From positions 37,641,473 to 37,705,472 of the forward strand of contig CM049319.1 in the NCBI GenBank assembly GCA_026874595.1: a stretch of DNA of 64,000 nt, read 5' to 3'. The position numbers and the translations under genes are program-made. Below the pieces are notes generated by a model. It was not told the DNA's origin. It searched no databases and saw nothing but the letters and a program-made list of their open reading frames with translations. Positions 12,486-23,404 of this stretch are shown here, piece after piece. Each line of letters begins with the position of its first letter. The first letter of the stretch is position 1. Source of the stretch: Sipunculus nudus. Taxonomy: Eukaryota > Annelida > Sipuncula > Golfingiida > Sipunculidae.

Positions 12486-13660
12486 TAAAGAAACCATTTT
12501 CACCAGACGGTCATAATGATCCTGCGGGATATTTTTCTGGTAAAAGAGGAGCCACCATTATATTAAGTCTAGAACTTTTTTGCATAAAGGATTATGTTTT
12601 TAAAGAAGATTCTCATCGACCATACGTGTGCAACTGTGCCTTAGGATCAAACGTATAGTCTGCATAATTAAATAATTAATGATTAAGAATATTGTCACTG
12701 AGAGCAATACGAAATTTGGACAAATAATATTGGTAAACGGAAATCTAATCAGTTATAACACTTGGAGCTCATAATTGCTTTTCTGCAGTGTACTGTATAG
12801 ATAATCCAACCTGTCAGGTTCTTATATTTATCCTAGTATAAATAGGATATTATAATCACGGTTTCTTCTGCAGGAAAATTCATTGTCACTTTGCTATTTC
12901 AATAAAACTCTTTCATTCTTTACTCTATTATTTTTTATTTGCACACAGGATTCTAAAAACAAAACTGAATATATATATGAGAGCAAGTTTATTCAGATAA
13001 AGAATAGTTAAAAGCTTTAAAAATTTTCTGAACTATCTGGGTATAAGTGAAAAAATATGTTTTGGCTCGCAAAAGTGGATCAATATAGATTGCGCTATCA
13101 AGAGCATTTCTTTGCATATCGAACACAGGATGCCGTTATTATCTTTAGCAGACCAACTGGCACAGTCAAAAAGCAATAGCATTCAAACCCCACCATTACT
13201 GATAAATCTAGCCTTTTGTTTAAATTTTTATAAAACAGACGGTAACCATATATTCTGAGGCGCTCAGGTCTGTGTCTTGTAAAACATGTCAAAACCTTGA
13301 AAATATTTCACATTGACCTCTATTCATGTCCCTTGGAAGAACAGGACCTGTCCTGAAGTGAAGCAATAGTGTCATGTAACTATCGATTTCGATTAGTTTT
13401 CTGCAAAAGAATCTCCATTTAAGAAACACCGGACTCGAAAAAAATGGTACAAAACCTTGAAAAAAATGCTCAGAAGGAGTAGTTTCGCACCCTCTGGGTA
13501 TATATATATAATAGTATACACTTATTTATATGTATATGTATATATATATATAACGATGAAGACAAACAACCCTGTAAATGTACATCGTTATATCGCTCTG
13601 GACTTGTCTGAAGGTCATTGAGCACTTTACGCTGGAGGGTAACTCTACCTTCTATATATA

Positions 13661-13702
<42 letters not shown>

Positions 13703-13732
13703 TACATGTGTCTGTTTTATTTTTGCACAGGA
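12486..13732 (+). other. 3' flank of copy 1 and spacer
   Basis: No gene is visible. Sequence just after the stop is related to the 3' flank of copy 2 (35341-35710), including a shared TTCATTGTCACTTTG block. AATAAA occurs at 12901, about 415 bp beyond the stop, and is a candidate polyadenylation signal. (TA)n-rich patches lie at 13498-13552 and 13653-13698. Confidence 0.6.
12901..12906 (+). terminator. Candidate polyadenylation signal of GMC copy 1
   Basis: AATAAA in the 3' flank. At the corresponding place in copy 2 (about 35706) the sequence has changed to AAATGAA, so the signal is lost in the pseudogene. No transcript evidence. Confidence 0.4.
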
Positions 13733-13799
13733 GTGTTACATGTGTCTGTTGACACTCTGTAGGATGCTGGCTCGCGTGTGGAGTCTAGAGCGTATATAC

Positions 13800-15064
13800 A
13801 AAGCGTCCTTTTTGTTCCAGATGTTTCAGGTCTGTTCATGTTCAAGTCCATTGCTACACCTCAGCAAAAGCAAAAGTATCTACAAAATGAGGTTCAATAT
13901 TTGCTGGACAATGATTTTATTGACCTAGTAACATGTCTGCAGTTCATCATGTATCCTTGTGCCCAAACCTGATGGAAGTTACCGTATGTGCACAGATTAC
14001 CGAAAACTGAACTCTGTCACCAAGACTGAAACGTTCCCGATTCCGATGATCGATGATTGTATTGATACAGTCGGTAGCTCCAGATATGTGTCCAAGACTT
14101 TTAAAAGGATTCTGGCAAGTTCCGCTGACAGAACGAGCGAAAGAAGTGTCCGCATTTGTGACGCCGCATGTACCAGTATAAAGTTATGCCGTTTGGCATG
14201 AAGAACTCCCCAGCAACATTCAAGCGCCTCATCCATATGGTTGTCAAGGACATTCAGGGACGCATATTTTGATGACCTCGTCGTGTACAGCGACACCTGG
14301 TGAAACATCTTCAAATTCTTCGCAACCTCTTCGAAAGACTCAGCGAAGCACGCCTGACCACCAACTTAGTAAAATCTGAGTTTTGTCACGCACAAGTAAC
14401 ATTTTTGGTCATATTGTAGGGCAGGGTCAAGTAAAACCTGTTGATGCCAAAATAAGTGCTATATTTCTGCATTTCCTAGACCAAAAAACAAAAAGCAAAT
14501 AATGCGTTTTCTTGGTATGGTTGGATACTAGAGGAAGTTTTGTCCAAATTTTCTACTGTAGCTGATCCTTTAACCAATTTGTTAAAGAAGAAACAAAAGT
14601 TTGTATGGAATGTTTAGTTTGAAAATGCATTTCAGAATTTGAAAGTAATTCTGCAAAGTTCACCAGTTTTAGCAGCTCTAGACTTTTCTGTACCCTTTAA
14701 GTTAGCTGTAGATGCTAGTGATACTGCTGCTGGTGCTGTGTTGTTACAAAGAGGCATTGATGGCATAGATCATCCATTTTGTTATTTTTCAAGAAAGGTT
14801 GATGCAAACCAGACAAACTACTCCACTATTGAAAAAGAATGTTTGGCTTTGGTTTTGGCTTTACAGCATTTTGAAGTTTATGTTACTTCATCAATCAAGC
14901 CTATCATTGTCTTCAGTGATCACAATCCCCTCACGTCTATGAACATGTTAGTGTAAAAATCAAAGATTGTTGAGATGGAGTTTTTTTTTTACAGGATGAC
15001 AATTTTGAAATCAGACACATTTAAGGGTAGGACAATGTACTTGCTGATTGCTTATCGAGATGTT
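13800..15064 (+). pseudogene. Retrotransposon reverse transcriptase-RNase H remnant
   Basis: In broken frames one can follow KYLQNEVQYLLDNDFIDL, PKPDGSYRMCTDYRKLNSVT, FPIPMIDDCID, WQVPLTERAKEVSAFVTPH, VMPFGMKNSPATFKRL and the catalytic YFDD at 14265-14276, followed by thumb (FLGMVG) and an open RNase H stretch 14639-14956 (KLAVDASDTAAGAVLLQRG, TNYSTIEKECLALVLAL). The end reads H-I-stop-G-stop-DNVLADCLSRC. At least four frameshifts or stops make it non-functional. Confidence 0.85.
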
Positions 15065-15203
15065 AATGAAATGTTCTAAACGAGATGCTTATGTAATGTT
15101 GTAAATAAGATCGTTTTGAAATGTTGTAAAAATTGAGTGATTGTGATCGAAAAAAAAAGAAAGTTTTTAGATAAAACTTTCTTTTTTCTTACAGGAGGGG
15201 GAG

Positions 15204-15721
15204 TGTAACAGGTGTCTGATCTAGATGTTTCAGGTCTGTTCATGTGCGTGTGTATTGTTCCTTGGAATTTTCCATTTCTAGAATTTTTGGATGAGAAGCT
15301 ATATATTAGGATATGTGATTAGAGCCGACAGAAAGGACTATACCAGCGAGCACTAAGGGTGTTACTTTCTCGTCAGTTTGGGACATTTTACCGATAATTG
15401 CAGTGGTGACAGATATTAAACGGATTTAATACAGATTTAATACGGACTTTCTCCAGTTTGCCTTTGGATTATTACTATTAACGCGGATTACTTATGTAAG
15501 GACTCTTGTTGAGCTGTGACAGTGGTGGTATCAAGAAATAAAAGCCTATCATCCGGACACTCTGGTACTGTAAATTTTATTTGTTATACTGTGTAATTGT
15601 ATTGATTTTGTGTACTGTAATGTTAGAATTGTTTTAAGAATAAATAATGATTATTTGTTAACAGAAAAACAGCTGACTTCTTTATTCTTTCTCCTTGACA
15701 TTTCACGCTGCCTAGTGTTAC
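15204..15721 (+). repeat. 3' LTR of the 13733-15721 retrotransposon
   Basis: It begins TGTAACAGG directly after a polypurine tract and probably ends GTGTTACA near 15721, giving short inverted ends. It carries GAATAAAT at about 15639. Its right half resembles 2320-2515. The sequence to about 15800 beyond the end is also shared with that fragment, so the true right edge is uncertain. Confidence 0.55.
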
Positions 15722-15803
15722 AGAATCTGATTTTTTTTAATCTCCGTAACAAAATTTGTGCCGGTCACGATTACATGATCTGTTGTTATAAGGTTCCGTA
15801 TAT

Positions 15804-16642
15804 ATATATAGGTTGGCTGTTGCACCTTTATATGTATGATTATACAATGTATTGACTGGCTCCCGACTTGCAAAATCCTAGATTTGTCCCTTCATTAGAT
15901 AACTGAAAAAGTGTCCCTCTTGCTCCATCTTATTAGGCCCCGGAGTCTAAAGCACAATTTATTATTTGCTGTGACCTAAACTAACGGACTATAAGATATT
16001 GCATTTATTAGGGTTAATGCTTTAAAAATGCATTTACGTAACATCTGTTTTTGTGGACAGCGCCGCGACTTGATCGTTGTTCCAATTAACAGACATGGAC
16101 TACTTAGTAGCTGTATACCGTCGTACCAAATCCATCTATTTTTTTTTTACAATGGGCATATTAACATGAATTTATTTATAGGGCTAGAAGCTTACACACT
16201 TCGCGGACTGTAACATCTCGTGTAACAGGTATTTTGTTCCTTCGAACTGAATCGATATTGATACTTGTATTTTGAGCATTCAGACGCGGATCCGGGAGGG
16301 GGGGGGGAATTCGACCCCCCCCCCCCCCCGCTCACACCAACGAAGACCCCTTTCTGCAAAATATCCTTTACCCACGCCTGGCATTTATACGTTAAATCCA
16401 GCTTTTACGTAGTTGACTGCATCCCCTACATCTGGGTCCCCGCAGGCTTGTTTTGCGTCCGTGCACCGGTTACCCATATTTGCTGCGGCAGTCTTTTTTG
16501 TAAGTCAGCTTTCATAGAGGGATCTGTAAATAGGTCACCGTAACTTTATGCCTAGAAACCATGTGTTCGAGCGTTTAGTGCGCGAAGACATTCTATTCAG
16601 GATATCGGTGAACATGTACATTCATATATTCATTGTCGCTAG
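15804..16642 (+). other. Spacer upstream of copy 2
   Basis: No gene is visible. Around 16284-16330 is a GGATCCG-flanked G-run/C-run patch similar to the fragment at 166-293. The last 300 bp before the ATG at 16643 may hold the copy 2 promoter, but no convincing core element stands out. Confidence 0.5.
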
Positions 16643-18093
16643 ATGGCAGGACTGACACTGACAGTAGTGATAGCGGCTGCTGCAGCCTTCATCCACATCT
16701 TTTACTCAAGAGGATATAACGGACTTCAGGTACAAGAGCAGCTGGATGTAGAGTACGACTTTATTGTAGGTAGGTGTGTAGAAGACGTTACTGAATGTAC
16801 AGATTTTATCCCGATATTGCGTGCAATGATATCCAACAAAATGTTAAACCCTCAAAAAAGGGCAATGAATTCTTGTTACAAATTTTGAATTGCAAAAGAA
16901 AGAAAAAGTCATACTTATGAGTCATAATGAAACTTAATTATTATACATTTATTACTTTATGTTTTTTTTTATTTTGTACGATTATTATTATTATTATTAT
17001 AAAAATAAAATATATATCTAAATGAGCATATTAAATTTTATATTTTATTTGATCGAATTTAACAGTTGGAGGTGTTTCCGCTGGTTCTGTAGTAGCATCT
17101 CGAATGTCTGAGAACCCGGATGTGAAGGTGCTGCTGCTGGAGGCGGGGCCAGGAGACGATCACCCTGCAATTCCGGTTCCGGCCGCTATTGGCGCTCCCT
17201 GGAACTCTGAGATAGACTGGCAATATAGGACAACTCCTCAGAAATACTGTTGTCATGCTTTGGAAAATCAGGTATTTCTGTAGGCGTAATAGCAATCATT
17301 CTTGTGGGTATTAATAAGATCTATAATAAGCTGTCAGGAGATCTGAGAAATAATCCCTTCATCTAACCTCTTTTGGCCCCAGGTGTACAACCTGTATGTC
17401 TGTGCGTCGGACGTTAGTAATCTGTTGTTTACACACACAACAGCACCTCGTGATCAGGTACGTCATGGCTCATACTAACGCACATGAAAACGACGAAATA
17501 GGCGTTGAAAATGACGACGTATTTTAACGAAACCACTTATAATGTTGCAACCCAAGGTTTAAAAAATGTCGTTTAGGATGAACTGTCGTGACTAATATTT
17601 CTGGTACAAGGCTTACCAGAGGATATGAACTAAATGAGACGAAAAAACACGCATGTGATGGATACAGCTGATTTAATGCAACTAGAGAATGCTTCTTTAA
17701 TAACTACTTAAAACCTTTAATTGATATGAGACTTAATTAATGTTAGCTACTGGCATTCTGAATCCATGGAAGCCATAGAATCCGAGACGAATATAACAAC
17801 AACTGACTCGAAGCTGGCCCTTAAATGCCTTGGTTTACCACTTAAAAGAGAGCAATTACTAGATAGAACTTCATGGAATATGCTTTAATTTTCTGATTGA
17901 TGCTCGGTATTTATTTAAAAGACGTGAATTAAACTGCACGGAAAATGTATTCCTGGTATGTTTCATTCCAAACAGCTAAATGCAACAAAACAGGAATACC
18001 GCAGAGTATTGTTGAATGAGGTGCATGTATGATGTATCACACGAAATACACTTGTTTATCGTTTCCGCGTCTTAATGTCATAACGGTGGTTTA

Positions 18094-18186
18094 GTCATAT
18101 GGAAACGTACAAAGAGTCCAACTATCCTTTATTATATCATATGTACATCCGGCCGCAGGACTGCCGCCAGCCCAAGCGTTCTGGTA
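18094..18186 (-). repeat. 3' LTR (truncated) of the 18094-21989 element
   Basis: It shares the AGTCATAT, GAGTCCAACT, CTTTATTATATCATAT and ATCCGGCCGC blocks with the right-hand LTR, but the outer promoter part (about 45 bp) is missing: after GTTCTGGTAC it leads into unrelated sequence. Confidence 0.65.
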
Positions 18187-18860
18187 CAAAACGGGCTTTC
18201 TTTTTTACTCTTACCCCCACTGCAGTGGAGTCTTCGAGTTCGTCAACCTTCATCCAGTCGGAGAAATGGCACACGGTAACCAGGAAAGAGAATATAAGTC
18301 CTGACTGATCATGTGCCACGGAAGCGTAGATTTCATTGGTTCCTTTGGGCTGGATTTGCCATATTGGGCACAAGTGCTGCATGTTTCACACGTCCTGTAT
18401 GGCTTTTCTCATGCCCAGCAAGAAAAGTACACCACGGGCCTTGCGTATATCTGACTCGGCTTCAATTGATTTAAGTGTATTTTCCTTAGTATTTCTTTCC
18501 TCAAAGATAGGGGAATTATAACTGGTTTGCCTTTATATATGATGCCATTTTGAACTGATATTTCATCTTGGTATCCCCAATACTGGCGCAGACTTTGAGG
18601 GAGATGATGACGCTCACCTTGCCATCCGTGTATTATCGTAGAATGCAAAGATGAAAGGTCATTATCTTTCAAAGTCTCCTCACGAATACGTCTCTCAGTT
18701 TCTGCGCTCAGACTTAAATTTTGCTCCAGAGAACATTCCCCCAGCTGGAGACGGAATACTTCAAATCCGGTGACGTTGATGCTTACCGGAGTTGGTAGAG
18801 CGGCCCTTGACAGGGTGTCTGCTAGGTGGAGTGATTTTCCCCGTTTATATGTCACCGCGT
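18137..18860 (-). pseudogene. Retrotransposon RNase H end and integrase stub
   Basis: The minus-strand frame 18409-18855 reads KRGKSLHLADTLSRA (RNase H end) and then the linker and the beginning of the integrase zinc-binding region (IIPLSLRKEILRKIH). The frame is then broken; 18137-18382 resumes with CPIWQIQPKGTNEIY and FSDWMKVDEL, which resemble integrase. The DDE core between and beyond these is largely deleted. Confidence 0.7.
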
Positions 18861-19023
18861 TGCAATATTATCATCATTCTTTGTAGCCTTGCCGGGGCTT
18901 TGTTGAGTGCCTTCTAAAAATGGCCTCCTAGGGATGATGGTCTGTGTGCACTTCAATGTCTGATTTGCCATACAGCCACTGATCAAACTTTCCATAAGCA
19001 TTGCATATGGCCAAACACTCTTT

Positions 19024-20150
19024 CTAAATCTGCGAGTACCTCTGTTCTGTTTGATTCAAACTACACGAGGTGAAGGCTACCGGTTGAAGTTGACCCTCTG
19101 CGTCATACTGTAAAACAGCCACACCAAGGCCTACCTCGCTCGCATCAACTTGTAGGACAACTGGTCTGTTGAGGTCATAGTATCTATAAGCACTGATGTG
19201 GAGCATATGATCTGTTTGGCCATTTCAACAGCATCCTCTTGCGCTTTACACCAACAGAACGGAACATCATCTTTTGTCAGCATGGTCAAGGGTCCTATCA
19301 CAGAGCTGAGATTGTTGCACTGTGATGACAAGTAGTTTAGCATGCCCACAAACCTTAGTACACCAGCTTTGTATTCAGGGGGGTTCATATCAGTGATGGC
19401 CTTTATTCTTGATGCTATCATCCCGTCTGGTGTAAGTATGTTGCCCACAAAATTCAGATCTTCAAGCTTAAACTTCAGTTTTCTCACTTGAAGTGTATTA
19501 TTCCTTTATAAGCAGCGCTACATTAGGGCTATGAAGCGTCGATCGTGACCTGTCTTTGCTTCTTCTTTTGTCTCCTGCTCTACATTCACGAGACTATCAT
19601 CTGTTATGGTTAGTACCCCTTCAAGATTTTCAAATTCAGATGCTAGTCTCATTATAAACTCCTCTGGTGCGCTAGAAATCCAAAAAGGGAGCCTCAGCTA
19701 GCGGTACCTACCATATGATTTGTGCATTGCCGTCATGAATGATGATTCCTCATCAAGAGGTACATGAAGGAAACCGTCGCGCACATCGACCAGCGAGAAA
19801 CATTTAGCATTACATATCTTATGTATTTGTTCATTCAGTGTGGGCATCTGGTACACAGGCCTCAGTATGGCTCTGTTCACTGTTTGCCTGGGGTCAATGC
19901 TAACCCGAATTTTTTTTAGGTATCCCGTGTAAGAATGTTTGAGAACCACGGGGGTAGATTCAGTTACATTTTTCCGATTCCCAGCTTCTTCATAACTGTC
20001 TAGGGCGTGTTTCTTTTGCGTTTGGCCACTGGTACTCCATGGCATCATTACTGGTGTGACTTCTTGTTTTGCTTTAAAGTGGACTGGGGGACATAAAGTA
20101 CCAACACCTTGAAAATTTTCCGGATACTGTTGGAGTATGTCCTCTTTCAT
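19024..20150 (-). pseudogene. Retrotransposon reverse transcriptase and RNase H remnant
   Basis: The minus-strand frame 19698-20150 carries RT fingers and palm (IDPRQTVNRAILRP, YQMPTLNEQIHKI, CFSLVDVRDGFLHVPLDEES). Frame 19131-19487 carries the thumb (LNFVGNILTPDGM, LRFVGMLNYLS). Frame 19024-19206 carries RNase H (VVLQVDASEVGLGVAVLQ, AFTSCSLNQTEQRYSQI). Frame breaks lie between the pieces. Confidence 0.8.
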
Positions 20151-20397
20151 CAGACTGCCCGGAGGTGGCAGTTTCTCTTAGCAGGGATAGTTATCGATTT
20201 TGGCGATGCTACCCGGGGGGCCTGCATTTTTCTAGTGTGTTATTCTGTATCATTTCGAGATGAGTACAGCTCAATGGAAAATTTCTCTCTTCCAGTGCCT
20301 GTGTTTGGTACCTTGAGGATTGCTCTTGGTGACTGCTCTGTATGCCTTCAGCCACACTTGAGATTGAGAAGACCCTCTGCCTGTAAAGTCCCAATTT

Positions 20398-20685
20398 TTA
20401 CCGGTCATGTCCTGACAGCAGGGCTGGTTTATCTATCATTACGCTCTCAGGTAATACCTGGAATATCATTGTTTCATATTTATCCTTGCATTCACATATC
20501 AGCTCTATCTGTCCTAATGTCTTCAGTGGTTTGGCGTTGGCATAAGGGTACAGTAAGTAGTATGAATGGTCCAATTTCACTTTTGATGAGAGATCAACAA
20601 TTGAGTTTACAGAGATTGTGTCACAATTTGCAGCAGTATCTATCTGAAAATTCATCAAAGAGAACACAGTCCTAGTGACTGACAC
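20398..20685 (-). pseudogene. Retrotransposon aspartic protease remnant
   Basis: The minus-strand frame contains FQIDTAANCDTI, where the usual protease active-site triplet DTG reads DTA. It ends LLSGHDR. It lies between gag and RT, the usual place. The Gly-to-Ala change suggests loss of activity. Confidence 0.6.
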
Positions 20686-20886
20686 AGAAAGATTAGCGAA
20701 GTATCTCTTCTTCCTCGATGGCTCTTGAAGGGGAAGGGTGTTCTTGTTCTCAAGTGAGTAGACTGGTAACCTCTCTGTTAATGATAAATCATCACAATCC
20801 TCAATTTGAAGATGGTGTAGTAGTTCCTTATTGTCATGATCAGCATTATTTTGCTATGTGGCAACTCTGGTGCTCCTCCCTCTACC

Positions 20887-21704
20887 TCAGCTTCTCCCTC
20901 GGTCTCTATTAAATTCTGGGCGATATCTCTGTTCCTTGTCGGTATTCTGCATATTTAGGTCAGCTTGTGGCCAAACCTTCGGAAAATGATCATAGCCATG
21001 GCACCGACTACACCTTTTGCCTTTAGCCGGGCTAAATGTCCATGCATGTGGCCCTCTGCGGTCAACACCCCCGAGACAAGACCTAGGTTTTCTTCTTTGT
21101 AAAATGACACCATGACTTGTAAAATGCACCTGTTCTTCTAAGCTTTTAGCTGCACTATCAATTAAATCATTTGCCTTCTTGGCTGACTGCAGTGCCTTAG
21201 CTTCAGTGAAAACAAAAACGGACTTTTTTAACAGTTTAGTCCTGAATCCTCCATTCTGGAGCCTAAACAATTTATCTTGGCACATTTCATCTTTTAGCGC
21301 ACCATATTCACATAGACTACTGCCCTGTTTTACTCTCACTTCCCATTTCTGTACAGTGTCTGAATGATTCTGAGTCTGTTTCCAGAATCTATATCTGTCA
21401 GACATCAAGGTACCAGTGTTGTGGTTTCTCAGTTTTTCCATGAGGGTCCATGAGTTTCCTCGATCTTCAATAAGGATTTGAGGTTCAGTTGTATGACGTA
21501 TCACCTGCAAGGTTTCATCGGGCACTGCCGACCGTAAGGCTGCCAGTTCAAGCTTTGGTGTCTTTTAATGTTCGTGACGGATTTCGTTCAAGGTCCCTGT
21601 ACTCAGCCTGAATACAATAACCGTTGAATCTAACCTCAAAGTTCTTAAAATTCTCTACAATATAGCCCGAAAGTATCAGCTCTGGCCGTTTTGCCATGTT
21701 TGCT
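20887..21704 (-). pseudogene. Retrotransposon gag remnant
   Basis: On the minus strand the frame opens with MAKRPELILSGYIVENFKNF near 21696 and continues after a shift in frame 20887-21525, ending in a zinc knuckle CSRCHGYDHFPKVW, where the last Cys is Trp. It lies just after the LTR and primer site. Confidence 0.7.
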
Positions 21705-21846
21705 CGGGTCCAAAGCCGGCGATGACGGAAGTTACACTTGACGGACGTTACACTTGACGCTCCGTGAGAGACCTGCAGCTTAGAGTTATCCGACTTATCA
21801 GCGCTCTTAAGGTGTTTGAGAGAGTTCTTGATCACTTCTGACACCA

Positions 21847-21989
21847 AGTCATATAGACACACACAAGGAGTCCAACTCTCCTTTATTATATCATATATAC
21901 ATCCGGCCGCGGGACTGCCGCCAGCCAAAGCGTTCTGGTACCCTGCCCTTAACGTACCATGCCGCCATCTAGTGGCAGGCTTACCAACA
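21847..21989 (-). repeat. 5' LTR of the 18094-21989 element
   Basis: On the minus strand it starts TGTTGGTAAGCC and carries AATAAAGGAG. It is followed by the primer site TGGTGTCAGAAG (plus-strand 21835-21846). About 143 bp. Confidence 0.65.
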
Positions 21990-23404
21990 GTTTAAACGAA
22001 GACCTTTTGATCAGATGTACCAAGAAGGGTTCAGGTATTACTTTTTGGAATCAAGCTAACTTCAATACAATTTTATATTTTGATATATTCTTTACCGTAG
22101 CAAATTCTTGTTCCTCGTGGAAAAGTTATTGGAGGCAGTGGGTTCATCAATTCTATGATGTACGTACGCGGCAGCCGGTACGACTTTGACAAGTTGGAGG
22201 CAGACGGCTGTACGGACTGGGGGGGGGGGGGGGGACAAGGATGTGCTGCCGTACTCTATCAAGTCTGAGAGGGTTGACAACTCTGATCTGGCGGCAAACG
22301 GTAAATACATCCCTTATACGGAGTAGAAAAATATCTCGCTAATTCGCCCGTTTTCTCCGAAACAGTACCATTACTTAATGGATCTAACTCTTCCATTGGC
22401 CATATGGGTTCCAATATTTCACAAAGTTTCATTGAAATTGGTCAGGTGTTTTTGGCGCTGTCCTGTTAGTAGTTAGGACACAAAAAAACAAACACATTAG
22501 AATAGTAATTGTTAGAGCGCATACCTTTTGGATCCACTCCTTAATTCCGATCAGTACATAAATATGATGAGGTCCAGTTGAAATTCTGTGTTTTTTTTCT
22601 GTTATTCTGCAAACAACAAACAATCAAACATACACCAGTATACATATAACCTGCATGGTGGAGAAAACAAGTGAATCCACTGAATATAAACTCAGCACTT
22701 GATTTTGGCCACCCTTCAATACTAATAAATTCTTAAAATTGTCTAATCTTTTCATCTTATTCTATTTCCGTAAACTGAACGGATGAGTCGAGTGGTTTAC
22801 ATTTACAGGTTACCATGGCACCCATGGTCCTCTGAAAGTGACTGTGTCAACAATAACTGATCTTTTACACGTTTTGGCGATGCCACGAGAGAACTTGGTA
22901 TCCCAACCTTAGATGCCAACGATGCCTCCCAATACGGTACGTATATGTGTCTGTTTAAAACGTTCATCACAAGAAACCCGGAGATAAAATACTTCGCATA
23001 ATTCTTAGGTATCCAGATTTGTTTATCATTGTTTTCTTTTTTTTTTTCTTTTTCTTTTTATACTACGTTTTCTCCATTTTGTTGTTGAATTCTGAAACGC
23101 CTGAGGGGCATATTTTGAATTCTATTTATTTTGAAACAGTCTTGCCTCATGTTGGCGAATTGTACCAATAAACATATCTCGTATTTACAATATTTACATG
23201 TCGCTGAAAATAATGCATGTGGGACTTTCCGTATCTTATTTTAATAAAATATATTTTACGGCAGGTTACATGCACAGCCAGGCTACAATACATCGTGGTC
23301 GGAGGTGTTCTACTGCTTCAGGATACCTGCACCACGCCTCTCATCGTCGAAATCTGTACGTGGCTACGGAGGCACATGTGACCAAGGTCAGGCTTTCAAT
23401 TAAC

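Larger units (their letters stand above)
13733..15721 (+). mobile_element. Ty3/gypsy retrotransposon remnant, possibly Gmr1-like (RT-RNase H next to the 3' LTR)
   Basis: The remnant consists of an LTR-like start (GTGTTACATGTGTCTG at 13733), a broken reverse transcriptase and RNase H, a polypurine tract AGGAGGGGGAG at 15193-15203, and an LTR that starts TGTAACAGGTGTCTG at 15204. No integrase follows RNase H: the frame ends ADCLSRC and a stop only about 130 bp before the polypurine tract. In Gmr1-like elements integrase precedes reverse transcriptase, which would explain this. Integrase and gag are absent here, so the order cannot be proved. Confidence 0.75.
18094..21989 (-). mobile_element. 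Degraded Ty3/gypsy retrotransposon in intron 2 of copy 2
   Basis: Both ends share LTR sequence (AAGGAGAGTTGGACTCC-like polyadenylation region on the minus strand, CGGCCGCGGGACTGCCGCCAG on the plus). GTTTA flanks both sides (18089-18093 and 21990-21994) as a likely target duplication. On the minus strand, in order: LTR, primer site, gag, protease, RT, RNase H, start of integrase, LTR. The integrase core is almost wholly missing and the frames are broken. Confidence 0.85.

Noticed and set aside
20109-20675. 188-residue open frame on the + strand
   Set aside because: It is the antisense shadow of the retrotransposon protease-RT region read on the - strand.
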